Origin: an uncultured Eubacteriales bacterium
GTDB taxonomy: Bacteria > Bacillota > Clostridia > Lachnospirales > Lachnospiraceae
Direction of reading: 5' to 3'
Assembly: GCA_900314885.1 (NCBI GenBank)
Contig: OMWY01000008.1
Coordinates: 158,849 to 222,848, forward strand
DNA: 64,000 nt
Below, piece after piece: positions 61,574 to 64,000 of this stretch. Numbering within the stretch: position 1 is the first letter of the stretch; the number at the start of each line of letters is the position of its first letter. The position numbers were made by a program, and so were the translations under genes. The notes beneath the pieces were generated by a model. That model worked only from the letters and a program-made list of their open reading frames with translations, was not told the origin of the DNA and did not search any database.

Positions 61574-62227
61574 CTACTCCTTTGAAAGTGAAACGGACGA
61601 ACCGCTTGCCGCCTCAGAGCTCTTCTTCTCATTTTCAAGAAGATTAAGCCCCGACACAAAGGCAAAAGGCTTCTCCGTAGCCACCGCCTTGCCTATAATG
61701 TCGCTCTTTATGATATTTCCGACATTCGCGAAACGGCTGTCCTCGCTGTTATTACGATTGTCACCGAGTACGAAATACTCATCATTTCCGAGCGTTACGC
61801 CATCCTCCGCAAGACCGCTGTTAGTGATAGTCTCGACCGCCAGCGTCTCCTTAAGAGGACTGTCATTTATATATATTATACCATTTTTTATCCTGATTGT
61901 CTCGCCCGGAAGTCCCAAGACCCGGCTCATCTCAAGATATGAATGCTCCCGCCCCGCCTGCTTATAGACTATGACATCCATACGCTTAGGACCGGTGAAT
62001 CTGTAACGGACCTTATCGACAATAATCATGGTACCCTGCTTTAAGGTTGGTTCCATGGAGCTATCTATAACCGGTGTTTTAAGAAGGGCGCTTCTCACTA
62101 TGAACCAGGCAAGGGCCACAACAGCAACGGCCTCACCGACCGTCACAAGAATCTCTCTTATTACGAATAAGAGGCCCTTTACTTCTTTTTTCTTTTCTTT
62201 TCTATGAAAATGCTTGTATCTTCTCAT
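61574..62227 (-). CDS. lepB: Signal peptidase I, short form
   Basis: Second signal peptidase in the run, 217 residues, with short basic N-terminus (MRRYKHFHRKEKKKEVKGLL), membrane helix, Ser in DSSMEPTLKQGTM, the region SRVLGLPGETIRI where the usual catalytic Lys should be two residues before VLGLPGE, and YFVLGDNRNNSEDSRF. In the long copy that place reads IKRVIGLPGE; here it reads MSRVLGLPGE, so the catalytic lysine appears to be Ser. If correct, this copy may be inactive or act differently. The C-terminal tail is rich in Ser. Confidence 0.9.
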   Translation of the reverse strand: MRRYKHFHRKEKKKEVKGLLFVIREILVTVGEAVAVVALAWFIVRSALLKTPVIDSSMEPTLKQGTMIIVDKVRYRFTGPKRMDVIVYKQAGREHSYLEMSRVLGLPGETIRIKNGIIYINDSPLKETLAVETITNSGLAEDGVTLGNDEYFVLGDNRNNSEDSRFANVGNIIKSDIIGKAVATEKPFAFVSGLNLLENEKKSSEAASGSSVSLSKE

Positions 62228-62282
62228 TGACGTATTTTGAAGCGATACGACCCGCTTCTCGCTAAAATATCTAAACTAAAGA

Positions 62283-62310
62283 AAAAGGACAACCAATATA
62301 GTTGTCCTTC
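62283..62310 (-). terminator. rplS terminator
   Basis: AAGGACAAC/GTTGTCCTT stem with T-rich tail (TTTTTCTTT) on the minus strand, between rplS and lepB. Confidence 0.85.
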
Positions 62311-62328
62311 TCATGCAAAAGCCCGGAA

Positions 62329-62679
62329 TTACGCGTTAACGATTTCCTTAAGCTTAGCTGCCTTGCCGTTACGGCCGCGAAGGTAATTAAGCTTAGCTCT
62401 TCTTGCCTTGCCGTGACGAACAACGACGATATCAGCTACGTTAGGTGAGTGAAGAGGCCATGTCCTCTCAACACCGATACCGCTGCTTATCTTTCTTACT
62501 GTAAATGTTTCTCTTGCGCCGCCGCCCTGTCTCTTAATAACAGTGCCTTCGAAGACCTGAATTCTCTCACGCTGTCCTTCACGAACCTTAGCTGAAACCT
62601 TAACGGTATCACCTACTGCGAAGTCCTTAACGTCCTTCTTTAACTCAGCTGCTTCAATTTCCTTAATACGTGCGTCCAT
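62329..62679 (-). CDS. rplS: 50S ribosomal protein L19
   Basis: 116-residue ribosomal protein at the 30S/50S interface. [40 protein letters not shown] and [20 protein letters not shown] are diagnostic. It starts the lepB-rbgA-rnhB run, but the rpsP-rimM-trmD genes that usually precede it are not adjacent; a terminator follows it. Confidence 0.98.
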   Translation of the reverse strand: MDARIKEIEAAELKKDVKDFAVGDTVKVSAKVREGQRERIQVFEGTVIKRQGGGARETFTVRKISSGIGVERTWPLHSPNVADIVVVRHGKARRAKLNYLRGRNGKAAKLKEIVNA

Positions 62680-62792
62680 CTTAGTACTCCTTATTCTCGT
62701 GGATGTTCTTAATGCTTCAATAAATTCCGCAACAGAGGACCATCGGTCAACATAAACATTAGAAGTATACCATAACTTCCCTTAAAAGTCAA
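62680..62792 (-). promoter_or_regulatory. rplS promoter and leader
   Basis: Minus strand TTGACT (62787-62792), 17 bases, TATACT (62764-62769), then a leader of about 75 bases containing GACCGATGGTC and CCTCTGTTGCGG elements before AAGGAG. Its position and length suit an L19 autoregulatory leader, but I cannot confirm a match to that RNA family. Confidence 0.6.
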
Positions 62793-62821
62793 GTAAATTT
62801 TTCACCTTACTCCGTGAGTCG

Positions 62822-63418
62822 CTATTTTGCTTCGTTAAAGTTTTTCCGACAGTCCACCGGACGCAATACGTAGTGAAAATCACTTTCTTTGTCCAAAGCC
62901 CATTTTATGTGAAGATATAAAATCAGCGCTGTAAAGTATATTATACCAACCTTAGTGGCTACGAACCCCATATTATTAAGCATATTAGAGAGAACCACAT
63001 AAAAGAGTATTGCCACAGCAAGATTTCTCATAAGTGATTCAAGATAGCCCGGTAACGAAATAAGCCTTATCTCTCTGTCATTTACGTAATCATATCCTCG
63101 ACTCAGAGCTATCGTGGAATATTCCACGCTCTCGTCCACTAAGAAATTCCAATGATGCTTCTCTATTATCCGCGTTCCAATCGAAAGCCTTGTTGGTTTT
63201 CTCGGAACCGTTATAGATATCTCGTTTTCGGGATCAAACTTTTCAATAAGCAACGCATGGAAACTTTCATGGAGCACTATCATATCCGGTTCAAGAAGAA
63301 TCATTGCAAATAACCCGATAACCGGGAGAAACATCACTATAAGCTTCAAAATCATTTTTTCTTCAATAAATCTATCAAACAGCCTTTTGTATATAAGCAG
63401 CATCTTCGCCAAAGTCAT
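62822..63418 (-). CDS. Membrane protein with HExxH motif, putative zincin peptidase
   Basis: Predicted membrane protein with a HExxH metalloprotease motif at His50-Glu51-His54 (IVLHESFHALLIEKF), resembling DUF3267-type zincins. Hydrophobic helices lie before the motif (LKLIVMFLPVIGLFAMILL) and twice near the end. The frame is open from 63418 (ATG, overlapping the upstream gene), but the ATG at 63355, with a GAAG site, is also possible and would start right at the helix. The substrate is unknown. It is cotranscribed with the 72-residue gene. Confidence 0.7.
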   Translation of the reverse strand: MTLAKMLLIYKRLFDRFIEEKMILKLIVMFLPVIGLFAMILLEPDMIVLHESFHALLIEKFDPENEISITVPRKPTRLSIGTRIIEKHHWNFLVDESVEYSTIALSRGYDYVNDREIRLISLPGYLESLMRNLAVAILFYVVLSNMLNNMGFVATKVGIIYFTALILYLHIKWALDKESDFHYVLRPVDCRKNFNEAK

Positions 63419-63593
63419 CTTGCATCGATATAAATTTCAAAATATCAGAAGGCGAAGCCGAAGGATTATCACCCATAAAGCTTTTCACTGCGTCATATCG
63501 GCTTTTCTTCTTGCCGGTATAATTAAGTACAGCGACAATAAAGTCGTAATATGCGCCATCTATTTTGTTTAATTGGATAGTAAGTTCTTTCAT
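63375..63593 (-). CDS. Unknown 72-residue protein
   Basis: Helical, mildly charged protein (KIDGAYYDFIVAVLNYTGKK, then SDILKFISMQDDFGEDAAYI). The start at 63593 has AGGAGGTGCGTT upstream, a strong ribosome site that makes it a real gene. It lies between an interrupted gene (63604-63807) and the HExxH protein. No family is recognised; an immunity or partner role for one of these neighbours is possible but not shown. Confidence 0.65.
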   Translation of the reverse strand: MKELTIQLNKIDGAYYDFIVAVLNYTGKKKSRYDAVKSFMGDNPSASPSDILKFISMQDDFGEDAAYIQKAV

Positions 63594-63603
63594 AACGCAC
63601 CTC

Positions 63604-63807
63604 CTAATGGTTATCTACAGTCCTCATAAAAATACGATAATTATCAAATCCGTGGTTCTCAAACCAGTAGACATACGCTATGCCATCTATGCCAAAAGAC
63701 ACATGAGTACATATGTACTGTCCTTCATATACAGCATGATATTTACTATTAATCTCAGTAACAATTTTTCTGTACTCTCACGGTTCTAGTTCAAATTCTT
63801 TTTTCAA
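63604..63807 (-). pseudogene. Small gene interrupted by in-frame TGA
   Basis: A 68-codon unit starting at TTG 63807, which has AAAGGAG seven bases upstream. Codon 10 is TGA (63778-63780); the frame then continues EYRKIVTEINSKYHAVYEGQ and ends FDNYRIFMRTVDNH at 63604, four bases before the ribosome site of the next gene. There is no internal start after the stop. This looks like a recent nonsense mutation of a small operon gene, or recoding. A promoter (TTGACA at 63909-63914, TATCTA at 63886-63891) precedes it. Confidence 0.65.
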
Positions 63808-63885
63808 TATGTAACTCCTTTTCACAATTATTATAACATAAGGCCAGACTGTACGCAAGATGAATATTATTTAAAAAGAAGGTTT

Positions 63886-63914
63886 TAGATAGGGTTGGTA
63901 TCGGTAATTGTCAA
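63886..63914 (-). promoter_or_regulatory. Candidate promoter of the small-gene operon
   Basis: Minus strand TTGACA (63909-63914), 17-base spacer, TATCTA (63886-63891). A second candidate, TTGCGT with TATAAT near 63830-63858, lies closer to the first gene. Confidence 0.5.
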
Positions 63915-63944
63915 GGTAGTTGTCGCATAAATATTACTAAAATT

Positions 63945-63983
63945 GATTGTTTTTCATATACTTAAAGTGTATAACAATTAATC
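63945..63983. other. AT-rich palindrome near the window edge
   Basis: GATTGTT ... AACAATTAATC with an inner ATATACTT/AAGTGTAT arm pair and almost no loop. Could be an operator or a weak terminator for a gene beyond the window; the rest of 63808-64000 holds only promoter candidates. Confidence 0.35.
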
Positions 63984-64000
63984 TTATTACTCTTTATGCA

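Overview
The window reads as the chromosome of a flagellated, anaerobic, gut- or rumen-type clostridium, most likely a Lachnospiraceae relative. This is inferred from gene content and order (rplS-lepB-rbgA-rnhB-yraN-der-plsY-gpsA-mutS-mutL, HemZ, HD-GYP, DUF4250, YjfB, FliB, class C sortase pili, ABC-F) and from the low-GC-Firmicute style of its promoters, Shine-Dalgarno sites and terminators. No database was searched; all family names come from motifs read in the translations. Nearly all genes lie on the minus strand.

Layout. 1-13 kb: end of a chemotaxis receptor, galM, the aspS/hisS block, HD-GYP, hemZ, an MBL hydrolase, bifunctional relA, uppP and apt. 13-17.4 kb: YjfB, then a pilus operon read leftward (backbone pilin, ancillary pilin, sortase C). 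17.4-19.3 kb: an accessory patch with a PIN-domain toxin-like gene, its small partner, a truncated second copy of the partner, and many palindromic repeats. 19.4-28 kb: DegV, DUF4250, an unusual HAD protein, TraX, ABC-F, a protein with two FliM-like motifs, tRNA-Trp, luxS-deoD-mtnA and a divergent class II aldolase, then an RNA locus with two convergent consensus promoters. 28-30.5 kb: lacI-malQ. 30.5-36.7 kb: a complete F-type ATP synthase operon in which delta is fused to alpha. 37 kb: tRNA-Arg. 37.2-43.3 kb: a graveyard of internally deleted genes (DUF2264/AAA-like chimera, Na+ symporter, Bce-like ABC permease, histidine kinase, response regulator) interrupted by an intact Hsp20 with a CIRCE operator. 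43.3-49.2 kb: ClC transporter, FliB, a second chemotaxis receptor, a methionine gamma-lyase family enzyme. 49.3-62.7 kb: a dense housekeeping run. 62.8-64 kb: small unknown genes, one interrupted by an in-frame stop.

Links between genes. The deoD-mtnA pair and the class II aldolase fire from interleaved divergent promoters and could form a phosphorylase-isomerase-aldolase route for 5'-deoxyadenosine or methylthioadenosine, the by-products of radical SAM enzymes such as HemZ; this is inference. The chemotaxis receptors, FliB, YjfB, the FlhB-like protein and the FliM-motif protein point to flagellar motility. Several families of short palindromic repeats are scattered through intergenic regions. 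In at least two families the stems differ between copies yet still pair, one copy is nested in another family, and one lies between 19-bp direct repeats at a start codon.
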